12,475 nucleotides of DNA. It comes from Bacteroidota bacterium (GTDB lineage Bacteria > Bacteroidota > Ignavibacteria > SZUA-365). The first letter of the stretch is position 1. Each line of letters starts with the position of its first letter. The position numbers and the translations under genes are program-made. The DNA lies in the NCBI GenBank assembly GCA_018224345.1, contig JAGTUW010000129.1, positions 1 to 12,475 on the forward strand, given 5' to 3'. A model generated the notes under the pieces. It had not been told where the DNA came from, ran no database searches, and saw nothing but the letters and a program-made list of their open reading frames with translations. Below, in pieces: positions 6,155 through 12,475 of this stretch.

Positions 6155-7405
6155 TCAGGCGTCCGTGTATTTCCGGAACAGCAGTGAAACATTATGTCCG
6201 CCAAAGCCGAAAGAATTGGACAGCACCGCGTTGACAGGGAAATCGATCGCCGTATTCGGAACGTAATCGAGATCACAATCGGGGTCGGGTGTACTGTAAT
6301 TGATTGTCGGGTGGACTTTGTCATGTGTGATCATGAGAACAGAAGCGATAGCCTCCATCGCGCCGGCCGCACCGAGCAAATGTCCCGTCATGGATTTGGT
6401 GGCGTTGATTTTCAGTTTTGCCGCATGATCCCCGAACAGCGCCTTGATCGCCGCTGTCTCATTACGATCATTATAGAGTGTCGAGGTCCCATGCGCATTG
6501 ATCACGCTGACATCTTCCGGCAGCAGGCCGGCATCCTTGATTGCGATACGCATCGAGCGCATTGCACCTTCCCCGCCGGGCGCTGGTTCGGTGATGTGGT
6601 ATGCGTCAGCGGTAAAACCCATACCCGATAATTCGGCATAGATCTTCGCACCGCGGCGCAGGGCGTGTTCCCTTTCTTCAAGTACGAGAATTGCACCACC
6701 ATCACCCATGACAAAACCATCCCGCTCCTTGTCGAATGGCCGGCTGGCGCCTTTGGGGTTTTCATTGTTTGTCGAGAGCGCACGCGCGGCATTGAAACCG
6801 CCGACACCCATTGGACAGATGGCAGATTCCGCCCCGCCGGTGATCATCACGTCTGCATCACCGCGCTCGATCAGCATCATTGCATCACCGATGGCGTGGG
6901 CCGAGGTTGCACATGCCGATGTCGTGGCGTAGTTGGGACCTTTGAAGCCGTGCTGTATCGAAACATGTCCGGCGGCAATATCGGAAATGAGCATCGGGAC
7001 GAAAAACGGGCTGATACGGCGGGGATTTTTCTCCTCGAAGAGCACATTCTGTTGCTTCCAATTCGTCCACATCCCGCCGATGCCGGAGCCGATGATGACA
7101 CCGACGCGTTCGTGGTCCGTCGTTCCCGATGCCAGACCCGCATCCTCGATGGCCATATTGGCCGCTGCCACGGCGAAATGCGTGAAGCTGTCCATTCGCT
7201 TCGCCGCTTTTTTATCTATGTATTGCTCGGGGTCAAACCCCCTGATTTCGCAAGCGAATTTGGTTGTGAAATCGGTCGTGTCAAACGACGTAATGTAATC
7301 TGCGCCGCTTACTCCGGCGAGTGCGTTGTTCCAGAATTCCTGTACGGATAGCCCTATCGGGTTTACCGTACCCATACCGGTGACAACAACTCGTCGTTTA
7401 TTCAT
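6155..7405 (-). CDS. fabF: Beta-ketoacyl-ACP synthase II
   Basis: 416 residues; condenses malonyl-ACP with a growing acyl-ACP in type II fatty acid synthesis, releasing CO2. The full KAS II triad is present: nucleophile C165 in TTSACATSAH, H305 in NAHGTST and H342 in TGHLLGAAGA, with K337 in KSMTGH. The gating segment NSFGFGGHN near the C-terminus (F402 region) is intact. Length and the start MNKRRVVVTGMGTVNPIG are standard for FabF; the Cys-His-His set excludes FabH, and the sequence is closer to FabF than to FabB. The ATG has a strong GGAGGT site five bases upstream. It follows acpP after 81 bases, the longest gap inside the fab block, which contains a hairpin. Confidence 0.97.
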   Translation of the reverse strand: MNKRRVVVTGMGTVNPIGLSVQEFWNNALAGVSGADYITSFDTTDFTTKFACEIRGFDPEQYIDKKAAKRMDSFTHFAVAAANMAIEDAGLASGTTDHERVGVIIGSGIGGMWTNWKQQNVLFEEKNPRRISPFFVPMLISDIAAGHVSIQHGFKGPNYATTSACATSAHAIGDAMMLIERGDADVMITGGAESAICPMGVGGFNAARALSTNNENPKGASRPFDKERDGFVMGDGGAILVLEEREHALRRGAKIYAELSGMGFTADAYHITEPAPGGEGAMRSMRIAIKDAGLLPEDVSVINAHGTSTLYNDRNETAAIKALFGDHAAKLKINATKSMTGHLLGAAGAMEAIASVLMITHDKVHPTINYSTPDPDCDLDYVPNTAIDFPVNAVLSNSFGFGGHNVSLLFRKYTDA

Positions 7406-7426
7406 GGGAGACCTCCAAAATGGGTT

Positions 7427-7446
7427 CCCGTCCCCGGAAGGACGGG
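7427..7446 (-). other. Hairpin in the acpP-fabF gap
   Basis: CCCGTCC (7427-7433) and GGACGGG (7440-7446) form a perfect 7-bp, GC-rich stem with a six-base loop, extendable by a T-A pair. On the minus strand AACCCATTTT follows and then the GGAGGT ribosome site of fabF. It is a plausible partial attenuator or 3'-end stabiliser for acpP mRNA; it lacks the long T-run of a strong terminator. Confidence 0.5.
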
Positions 7447-7486
7447 AGAATGAACGTTCTGAAGAAAATAATACCGCGGCCGCGAA

Positions 7487-7729
7487 TCAGCCCGCGAGTT
7501 TCTCACTGATATATTTGACTGCGTCACCGACTGTGGTGATTTTTTCGGCATCCTCGTCAGCAATGGTCAGATCGAATTCCTTTTCGAATTCCATGACCAA
7601 CTCAACGGTATCGAGCGAATCGGCGCCGAGATCATTTGTAAAGGAAGCCGTATCGGTGATCTGGCTTTCTTCCACACCGAGTTTGTTGACTATGATTTGT
7701 TTGACTTTTTGGGCAACGTCTGCGGACAT
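7487..7729 (-). CDS. acpP: Acyl carrier protein
   Basis: 80 residues, acidic, the usual ACP size. It carries growing acyl chains as thioesters on a 4'-phosphopantetheine arm attached to S38 in the invariant GADSLDTVELVMEFE motif at the start of helix II. Helix I is VAQKVKQIIVNKLGV; the C-terminal helix is VGDAVKYISEKL. The ATG has a GGAGGA site four bases upstream. It lies 60 bases after fabG and 81 before fabF, the usual fabG-acpP-fabF order, so this is the fatty-acid ACP and not a polyketide carrier. The holo-ACP synthase needed to modify it is not in the window. Confidence 0.98.
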   Translation of the reverse strand: MSADVAQKVKQIIVNKLGVEESQITDTASFTNDLGADSLDTVELVMEFEKEFDLTIADEDAEKITTVGDAVKYISEKLAG

Positions 7730-7789
7730 AATATCCTCCGTTAGGGTGAAATAATGTTGAAGAAAAAGTGTATTCGGTCGTGTCTCCGT

Positions 7790-8536
7790 TTACATGATCA
7801 TGCCACCGTCGACATTGATCACCTGTCCGGTGATGTAGTTCGAGCGAGGGGAAGCCAGGAACATGATTGCATCTGCGACTTCCTCGGGTGTGCAGCCACG
7901 CTTGAGCGGAATGACGGAGAGGAATGCTTCGCGTTGTGCATCGCTGAGAACATGTGTCATGTCCGTTTCCACATAGCCGGGGGCGACGGCATTGACCGTA
8001 ATACTGCGGCCAGCAAGTTCTTTTGCTGTGGACTTGGTCAGTCCGATCATGCCGGCCTTGGATGCGGCATAATTCGCCTGTCCTGCGTTTCCCATGACAC
8101 CGACGACGGAGCTGACATTGACAATCTTTCCGCTGCGTTGTCTTACCATCACACGTGCGACTGCACGCGTCATAAGAAACGCTCCTTTGAGATTGACGGC
8201 AAGCACCTTGTCCCAGTCCTCATCCGTCATGCGCAGCATAAGTTTGTCACGCGTGATACCGGCGTTATTGACGAGAATGTCGATTGAACCGAGCGACGCC
8301 TGCGTGGCGTCACATGCCGCATCGACGGCAGCACTGTCAGTAATGTCCACAGTGTGGGCCTCTACTTTGCGTCCGGTGCTCCGCATTTCAGCAGCGAATT
8401 CTTCAAAATCCTCGGGGAAGGCGACATCGAAAATTGCGACATCCGCGCCTTCCGCGATAAAATGCCGAACAATGGCGCGCCCGATACCGCGAGCACCGCC
8501 TGTGACGATGGCGTTATTTCCGTTAAGAAGACTCAT
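7790..8536 (-). CDS. fabG: 3-oxoacyl-ACP reductase
   Basis: 248 residues; NADPH-dependent reduction of beta-ketoacyl-ACP to beta-hydroxyacyl-ACP. It is a classical short-chain dehydrogenase: cofactor motif TGGARGIG (12-19), NNAG (90-93), catalytic N115, S143, Y156 and K160 in YAASKAG, and the C-terminal ITGQVINVDGG typical of FabG. The cofactor choice is inferred from the family. I chose the ATG at 8536, giving MSLLNGNNAIVTGG, over an in-frame TTG at 8563, since a purine-rich AAGGAAGGA lies 11 bases upstream and FabG proteins normally begin a few residues before the cofactor strand. It sits 46 bases after fabD. Confidence 0.96.
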   Translation of the reverse strand: MSLLNGNNAIVTGGARGIGRAIVRHFIAEGADVAIFDVAFPEDFEEFAAEMRSTGRKVEAHTVDITDSAAVDAACDATQASLGSIDILVNNAGITRDKLMLRMTDEDWDKVLAVNLKGAFLMTRAVARVMVRQRSGKIVNVSSVVGVMGNAGQANYAASKAGMIGLTKSTAKELAGRSITVNAVAPGYVETDMTHVLSDAQREAFLSVIPLKRGCTPEEVADAIMFLASPRSNYITGQVINVDGGMIM

Positions 8537-8582
8537 ACGTGAACTTATCCTTCCTTGGAACAATACGTCCCGGCAATATACG

Positions 8583-9491
8583 TCATTTTGCTGATATTAA
8601 CTCTTCATGTGTCCCGACCGTCAGGCATTCCGACTCGGGTGCGATGCGTTTGAGTAATCCCTGCAGCACGTTTCCGGGACCGCATTCGATGAAGCGCGTA
8701 AAACCATCGTTGTACATGCGGTCCATGCTGCCATGCCAGAGTACCGGACTTGTCACCTGACGGAGCAGGTTATCTCGGATAGCGGCGGCGGTGGTGACGG
8801 GTGCAGCTGTCACGTTCGCGTACACGGGGAAAGCGGCATCACGAATCACTGTCCCGTCGAGTACAGCACCGAGTTCGTCCTGAGCGTATTGCATCAGTGG
8901 TGAGTGAAAGGCACCGCTGACGGGCAGTTTCTTTACAATGCGGACACCATGCTTCTTGAGAATTTCCATTGCGCGGTCGATACCTGTGATACTGCCGGAG
9001 ATAACAATCTGTCCGGGAGAATTGAAATTTGCGGGTTGAACGATCCCGGCTTCCGCGGCCTCGCGACAGGCCTCTTCCACCACTGCGGTTTCGGCACCGA
9101 TGACGGCGGCCATGGTGCCCGGTGAGCGCGTGCCGGATTCCTGCATCAACTCCCCGCGTTTTTTTACCAGACGCAGTCCATCCTCGAACGATAATGCACC
9201 GGCAGCCACCAGAGCGCTGTATTCACCAAGCGAGTGACCGGCAGCGGCAGCCGGATCGATCTCCAGCAGTTCGGCCACGATGACGCTGTGAACGAAAATG
9301 CCGGGTTGCGTGAATTTCGTCTGTTTGAGTTCCTCGGCAGGTCCTTCGAAGCAGAGTGTTCGCAGATCGTACTCCATAATGTCGTTGGCGAAATCGAACA
9401 GCTCCTTCGCACGGGGATGATGCTCATAGAGATTCTTTCCCATGCCAACATATTGGGAGGCCTGTCCGGGGAACAGCAATGCAGTGTTCAT
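8583..9491 (-). CDS. fabD: Malonyl-CoA:ACP transacylase
   Basis: 302 residues; moves malonyl from CoA to ACP, supplying the extender unit for FabH and FabF. Visible are LLFPGQASQYVGMG at the N-terminus, the nucleophile S87 in GHSLGEYSA, the family arginine region KKRGELMQ (110-117), the catalytic histidine H196 in SGAFHSPLM, and ECGPGNVLQGLLKRI near the end. Length fits the family (about 305-310). The ATG has GGAG seven bases upstream and begins 16 bases after the fabH stop, so the two are co-transcribed. Confidence 0.97.
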   Translation of the reverse strand: MNTALLFPGQASQYVGMGKNLYEHHPRAKELFDFANDIMEYDLRTLCFEGPAEELKQTKFTQPGIFVHSVIVAELLEIDPAAAAGHSLGEYSALVAAGALSFEDGLRLVKKRGELMQESGTRSPGTMAAVIGAETAVVEEACREAAEAGIVQPANFNSPGQIVISGSITGIDRAMEILKKHGVRIVKKLPVSGAFHSPLMQYAQDELGAVLDGTVIRDAAFPVYANVTAAPVTTAAAIRDNLLRQVTSPVLWHGSMDRMYNDGFTRFIECGPGNVLQGLLKRIAPESECLTVGTHEELISAK

Positions 9492-9507
9492 TCAAAGACT
9501 CCGTAGT

Positions 9508-10494
9508 TCAGATGGACCAGCGAATCAATGTGGCGCCCCAGGTATAACCGGCACCGAAACTGGCGAGGACGACATTGTCACCGCGTTTGAGGCGGCCACT
9601 TTCATAATATTCCGCCAGGCAGCTCGGGATTGTAGCCGCGGTGGTGTTGCCATAGCGGTCAATATTGACCATGACGCGATCCATATCCAGCCCCATGCGA
9701 TCGGCGGTAGACTGAATGATGCGCATGTTTGCCTGATGAGGAACGAGCCAGTCGATGTCGTCGGAGGTAAGGTTGTTGCGCTTGACGATATCGATGGAGA
9801 CGTCAGCCATCCCGACGACGGCGACTTTGAAAACCGCCTTGCCGTCCTGTGTGATGTAGTGCATTTTGTTCTGTACGGTTTCCATGCTTGCCGGGTGCAG
9901 ACTGCCGCCAGCCTTCATGTGCAGAGCTTCCATGCCGGACCCGTCGAGATAATTGACCCAGTCCAGCACACCATAGCCTTCTTCCTCGTTCGGTTCGAGC
10001 AGTACGGCCGCACCACCATCACCGAAAAGGATGCAGGTGTTGCGGTCCGACATATCCATGATAGAGGTCATTTTGTCGGCACCGATGACGAGTACTTTTT
10101 TGTGCACGCCGGATTGAATGAACTGCACGCCCGTGGCCAGCGCAAAGAGGAAGCCGGAACAGGCGGCGCTCAGATCAAAACCCCATGCATTGGTCGCACC
10201 CAGTTTGTGCTGTACAAGAGCCGCTGTGCTTGGGAAGAACATGTCGGGAGTGACGGTGGCGACGAGAATGCAGTCCACTTCTTCGGGACCGATGCCGCGC
10301 ATCGCCAGTGTCTTTTTTGCGGCTTCGACGGCCAGATCGGATGTGGCACCATGCTCGAGAACGCGACGTTCCCTGATACCGGTACGTGAGATGATCCATT
10401 CGTCGGTGGTGTCGAGATACGATTCGTAGTAGCTGTTGGGCACGACCTTTTCCGGTGCGTAATGCCCAACAGCGGTAATAGCTGCGGTTGTCAT
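9508..10494 (-). CDS. fabH: Beta-ketoacyl-ACP synthase III
   Basis: 328 residues; the priming enzyme that condenses an acyl-CoA (acetyl-CoA or a branched starter) with malonyl-ACP. The Cys-His-Asn triad is complete: C112 in LSAACSGFLFALA, H253 in VPHQANMRI and N283 in YGNTTAATIP, with numbers close to E. coli FabH. The start MTTAAITAVGHYAPEKVVPN and the DEWIISRTGIRERR block are typical. The starter preference cannot be read from the sequence by eye. Only a weak GGGA-like ribosome site precedes the ATG, which lies 18 bases after plsX; coupling is likely. Confidence 0.97.
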   Translation of the reverse strand: MTTAAITAVGHYAPEKVVPNSYYESYLDTTDEWIISRTGIRERRVLEHGATSDLAVEAAKKTLAMRGIGPEEVDCILVATVTPDMFFPSTAALVQHKLGATNAWGFDLSAACSGFLFALATGVQFIQSGVHKKVLVIGADKMTSIMDMSDRNTCILFGDGGAAVLLEPNEEEGYGVLDWVNYLDGSGMEALHMKAGGSLHPASMETVQNKMHYITQDGKAVFKVAVVGMADVSIDIVKRNNLTSDDIDWLVPHQANMRIIQSTADRMGLDMDRVMVNIDRYGNTTAATIPSCLAEYYESGRLKRGDNVVLASFGAGYTWGATLIRWSI

Positions 10495-10512
10495 GCGGAT
10501 TCCCGTCTCATA

Positions 10513-11517
10513 TCATGTGGGGGATTGCTGCGAGGTCATGGCCTCGCGTATGGATTCGTTGACGCGGCGGTCGACCATGTGTTTGGCCGCAAAAATCATA
10601 TTCATGATTGCACGCGGTGAGGAACTGCCGTGTCCGATGATACTGATGCCGTTGACGCCGAGGAGCGGGACTCCCCCGTACTCCTGATAATCCCAGTCCT
10701 TGATCATGTTCTTGATCGTCCGGGCAATCAGTCCGACCCAGAGTTTCTGCACCAACCCGCGCTCGGCGTAGTCGTAGAATTTGCTTTTCAGCAGTCCGGG
10801 GAAAGACTCGGCGAATTTCAGAATGATGTTGCCTGTGAAGCCGTCGCAGACGACCACATCGGCAGTGCCTTTGAGAATGTCCCTTCCCTCGATATTTCCT
10901 ATAAAACGTATCGGAGCCGCCTGAAGTAAAGGCCAGGCCGCGATAGATGCGTCGTTGCCCTTGCTTTTTTCCTCGCCGACGTTCAACAGACCGACATTCG
11001 GTGACGAGCGTTCCATGACCAGTTCAGTGTAGATACTCCCCATGATGCCGAACTGAGCGAGATGCAATGGCTTGCTGTCCACATTCGCACCTGCATCGAT
11101 CAACAGGACAGGACCGCGGGATGAAGGGAGGAAGGTCCCGATACACGGTCGTGCGACACCCGGGAGGCGCCCGAGCAGCAGTGTCGAGAGAGCCATGACC
11201 GCACCGGTGTTGCCTGCGCTGATAAAGCCCTGGACATCGCCGTCACGATGCCATTCCAGGCCGCGATACATTGAGGATTGTTTCCTGCTCTTCAACGCGC
11301 TCGCAATCGGGTCATTCATTTCCACGACATCGTCGGTGTGACGGATGGAAACAGCCTCGGGGATTGTTGCGGGGAGCTCTGCGCGAATGGCGTCCTCCCG
11401 TCCGACAAGAAGAACCCGAAAGTCGCATCGTGCATCCCGGACACAGGCAAGCGCCCCCTGCACGACATTGTGCGGGGCGTGATCACCACCCATAGCGTCC
11501 ACAGCGATGGTCACCAT
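10513..11517 (-). CDS. plsX: Phosphate acyltransferase PlsX
   Basis: 334 residues from the chosen start; PlsX converts acyl-ACP and phosphate to acyl-phosphate, the donor that PlsY uses to acylate glycerol-3-phosphate, so it links fatty acid synthesis to phospholipid synthesis at the membrane surface. Family marks are IAVDAMGGDHAP at the N-terminus, SAGNTGAVMA, LIDAGANVD, LNVGEEKSKGN, CDGFTGNIILK and the end GVNGISIIGHGSSS. The frame is open further to a GTG at 11544, but family proteins start two or three residues before the IAVDAMGGD strand, which favours the ATG at 11517. Neither start has a good ribosome site; a GGAG lies 14 bases before the ATG. Order rpmF-plsX-fabH is a widely conserved operon. 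Confidence 0.96.
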   Translation of the reverse strand: MVTIAVDAMGGDHAPHNVVQGALACVRDARCDFRVLLVGREDAIRAELPATIPEAVSIRHTDDVVEMNDPIASALKSRKQSSMYRGLEWHRDGDVQGFISAGNTGAVMALSTLLLGRLPGVARPCIGTFLPSSRGPVLLIDAGANVDSKPLHLAQFGIMGSIYTELVMERSSPNVGLLNVGEEKSKGNDASIAAWPLLQAAPIRFIGNIEGRDILKGTADVVVCDGFTGNIILKFAESFPGLLKSKFYDYAERGLVQKLWVGLIARTIKNMIKDWDYQEYGGVPLLGVNGISIIGHGSSSPRAIMNMIFAAKHMVDRRVNESIREAMTSQQSPT

Positions 11518-11554
11518 GACAGGCGCCTGAGCTCCGGACCACACATGGCGGCGG

Positions 11555-11734
11555 TCAGGCTTTCGGTGTAATTATAGAACGGCCGTTATAGTACCCGCAG
11601 TTCGGGCATACGCGATGCTGCAGCTTGGTCTCACCACAGTTGTCGCATTTCCCGGTGGGCATGGCCTGGGCTTTGTAATGCGTGCGCCGCTTCGCGGTAC
11701 GGGACTTTGAATGGCGATGGGTTGGATTAGGCAT
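11555..11734 (-). CDS. rpmF: Ribosomal protein L32 (bL32), zinc-ribbon form
   Basis: 59 residues, basic, a component of the large ribosomal subunit. The start MPNPTHRHSKSRTAKRRTHY is the L32 N-terminal tail (in most bacteria, Pro-Lys-x-x-x-Ser-x-x-x-x-x-x-Arg-Arg). Two Cys pairs, C30-D-N-C33 and C43-P-N-C46, form the zinc ribbon, so this is the zinc-binding (C+) type rather than a C- paralogue. The ATG at 11734 has GGAG six bases upstream; an in-frame TTG at 11746 would add four residues with no such site. It lies 36 bases after the DUF177 gene, the usual pairing. Confidence 0.97.
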   Translation of the reverse strand: MPNPTHRHSKSRTAKRRTHYKAQAMPTGKCDNCGETKLQHRVCPNCGYYNGRSIITPKA

Positions 11735-11740
11735 GAAAAA

Positions 11741-11744
11741 CTCC
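11741..11744 (-). promoter_or_regulatory. Ribosome binding site GGAG that decides the rpmF start
   Basis: The minus strand reads GGAG six bases before the ATG at 11732-11734, and overlaps the competing TTG codon, so the ATG is the true start. Confidence 0.6.
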
Positions 11745-11770
11745 AAAAACGGTTGTTGTATTCTGAACTC

Positions 11771-12289
11771 TTACTGATCGAAATTGACTGATCTCAATTT
11801 GTCCCACCTGGGATCCACACGTGGATGTTCATCGGCATCCCGTTCAGGTGGAATCGCATCGCGGCACAGCGGCTCACCCTCTTCATCCTCCCCACAGATG
11901 CGTCGCATTGGTATCTGCACAAGTGCGGCATCGCGTACATCGCTGGAAAGATCAATGACCGGGTGATTCACGTCGATACGGCGGATGTCTTCATCGCTCT
12001 CACCGATTTCGGCGGAATTATCATGTACATACAGCAAGCGAAAATCCGTCTCCACTGCAAGAGCGACCGGTCTGAGACAGCGATCACATGGATACACGGC
12101 TGTCGTGTTGACGAACGTATGCAATGCCGTTTGCTGATGTGTCTTGTCCAGATCGACGCGCACCTCGACGCTCCTGTCGAACTCCGGTGGTAATTCGATC
12201 TCCGCGGGGTCAACGGTGAAGTGAAACGTATGCAACCCATCATCAAGACCCGCGAGCCGAACAGGAATATTTTTGTGTTGTGCATTCAT
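11771..12289 (-). CDS. DUF177 (YceD) family protein
   Basis: 172 residues. DUF177/YceD proteins are encoded just upstream of rpmF in many bacteria and are linked to ribosome assembly or 23S rRNA accumulation (established for the plant and E. coli relatives), though the molecular role is not settled. Support is the position, the YPCDRCLRPV motif with C68 and C71, a second Cys pair C132 and C142 around the acidic GEDEEGEP stretch, and the end DPRWDKLRSV, which is characteristic of the family. The four Cys might bind a metal, but the second pair is widely spaced. The ATG at 12289 is chosen because GGAAGGA lies six bases upstream; the frame stays open to 12430 but would run through the tRNA gene. 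The start codon abuts a long inverted repeat, described separately. It is the first gene of the lipid/ribosome operon. Confidence 0.88.
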   Translation of the reverse strand: MNAQHKNIPVRLAGLDDGLHTFHFTVDPAEIELPPEFDRSVEVRVDLDKTHQQTALHTFVNTTAVYPCDRCLRPVALAVETDFRLLYVHDNSAEIGESDEDIRRIDVNHPVIDLSSDVRDAALVQIPMRRICGEDEEGEPLCRDAIPPERDADEHPRVDPRWDKLRSVNFDQ

Positions 12290-12290
12290 G

Positions 12291-12335
12291 TCCGGTCCTT
12301 CCAAGTCCTCCAAGTTATGGAAAAAACGGACCGGA
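12291..12335 (-). promoter_or_regulatory. Inverted repeat at the 5' end of the rpmF/fab operon
   Basis: TCCGGTCC (12291-12298) and GGACCGGA (12328-12335) are perfect 8-bp complements; TTCC (12299-12302) and GGAA (12319-12322) extend the stem after a five-base bulge, leaving a 16-base loop. On the minus strand the 3' arm holds the GGAAGGA ribosome site and ends one base before the start ATG. If transcribed it would hide the ribosome site; if the promoter lies between the arms it would be an operator-like DNA palindrome. Confidence 0.5.
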
Positions 12336-12340
12336 GGCAA
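12310..12340 (-). promoter_or_regulatory. Tentative promoter for the DUF177-rpmF-plsX-fab operon
   Basis: On the minus strand TTG (12340-12338), 20 bases, then TAACTTGG (12317-12310) resembles the Bacteroidota TTG / TAnnTTTG type, with the same spacing as the other two candidates in this window. It would give a leader of about 15 bases. No good sigma-70 pair is seen in the rest of the gap. Confidence 0.25.
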
Positions 12341-12358
12341 GTCCCCTGTTGAAGCATA

Positions 12359-12389
12359 TTGCGTCTTCTTTATTGAATGTGTATATTTC
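12359..12389 (+). promoter_or_regulatory. Promoter of the tRNA-His gene
   Basis: TTGCGT (12359-12364), 17 bases, then TATATT (12382-12387); the -10 matches five of six sigma-70 positions. Read the Bacteroidota way it is TTG, 20 bases, TATATTTC. The tRNA begins 15 bases after the -10, which suits a short 5' leader removed by RNase P. Confidence 0.5.
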
Positions 12390-12402
12390 CATGCTGACAT
12401 AT

Positions 12403-12475
12403 GGTGGGCGTAGCTCAGTTGGTAGAGCATCAGATTGTGGCTCTGAGGGTCGCGGGTTCAACCCCCGTCGCTCAC
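12403..12475 (+). tRNA. tRNA-His (anticodon GTG), cut at the window edge
   Basis: A complete cloverleaf can be drawn: acceptor GTGGGCG (12404-12410) with CGCTCAC (12469-12475), one G-T pair; D arm GCTC/GAGC (12413-12416, 12425-12428); anticodon stem TCAGA/TCTGA around loop TTGTGGC with anticodon GTG at 12437-12439; variable GGGTC; T arm GCGGG/CCCGT with loop TTCAACC. The base before the acceptor, G12403, is the extra G-1 that identifies tRNA-His and is genome-encoded here. The discriminator (expected C73) and any encoded CCA lie just past the window. It is divergent from the DUF177 gene. Confidence 0.96.

Noticed and set aside
8537..8563. TTG at 8563 as the fabG start
   Set aside because: The AAGGAAGGA site lies after this codon, inside the extension, and serves the ATG at 8536; the added nine residues match nothing in FabG.
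12291..12335. A FapR-type lipid regulator operator in the operon leader
   Set aside because: The palindrome arms do not resemble the AT-rich FapR site known from Firmicutes, so no regulator can be named.
12290..12430. N-terminal extension of the DUF177 gene to 12430
   Set aside because: It would run into the tRNA-His gene and its promoter, while the ATG at 12289 has a good ribosome site and fits the family length.
12403..12475. tRNA-His as an integration site for a mobile element
   Set aside because: No integrase, repeated tRNA 3' end or foreign-looking genes lie in the window; the side where an island would sit is beyond the edge.

Overview
The window reads as a chromosomal, mostly housekeeping stretch of a Gram-negative-type bacterium. 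A dense block of minus-strand genes runs from a DUF177/YceD protein through rpmF, plsX, fabH, fabD, fabG, acpP, fabF and rnc to gcvP. This order (rpmF-plsX-fabHDG-acpP-fabF-rnc) is the one I associate with Chlorobi and related FCB-group bacteria. A bacterial alpha-2-macroglobulin tail, a KdsC-type phosphatase (KDO/LPS synthesis) and a lipoprotein fit an outer-membrane-bearing cell. Several genes have clear Shine-Dalgarno sites, which argues against classical Bacteroidetes. The candidate promoters nevertheless resemble the Bacteroidota TTG / TAnnTTTG type. The best guess is a Chlorobiota/Ignavibacteria/Kapabacteria-like lineage; this is inference, not proof.

Layout from left to right. 1-283 (+): the C-terminal end of a large alpha-2-macroglobulin-family protein, converging on the minus-strand block. 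341-904 (-): KdsC-like HAD phosphatase whose stop codon lies inside a strong stem-loop. 995-1618 and 1615-2106 (-): a translationally overlapping pair, an uncharacterised membrane-anchored protein and a small lipoprotein whose core resembles the P1-head subdomain of SecD/SecDF. 2107-2327: intergenic DNA with a good promoter for that pair and two copies of a 26-nt GC-rich repeat, the second forming a hairpin just after gcvP. 2328-5207 (-): full-length single-chain glycine dehydrogenase GcvP. 5307-6137 (-): RNase III. 6155-10494 (-): fabF, acpP, fabG, fabD and fabH. 10513-11517 (-): plsX. 11555-11734 (-): rpmF (ribosomal protein L32, zinc-ribbon form). 11771-12289 (-): DUF177/YceD. 12403 to the window end (+): tRNA-His(GTG), divergent from the operon and cut just before its discriminator base.

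The central block couples membrane-lipid initiation to the translation machinery. PlsX makes acyl-phosphate from acyl-ACP; FabD, FabH, FabF and FabG run malonyl loading, priming, elongation and the first reduction on the ACP encoded by acpP. L32, YceD and RNase III belong to ribosome and rRNA biology. No fabZ, fabI, acpS, gcvT or gcvH lies in the window. I saw no insertion sequence, CRISPR array, integrase or phage gene. The less ordinary signals are the SecD-head-like lipoprotein with its unknown partner, an inverted repeat abutting the first start codon of the operon, the intergenic repeat pair, a hairpin between acpP and fabF, and a shared promoter-like spacing at three sites.
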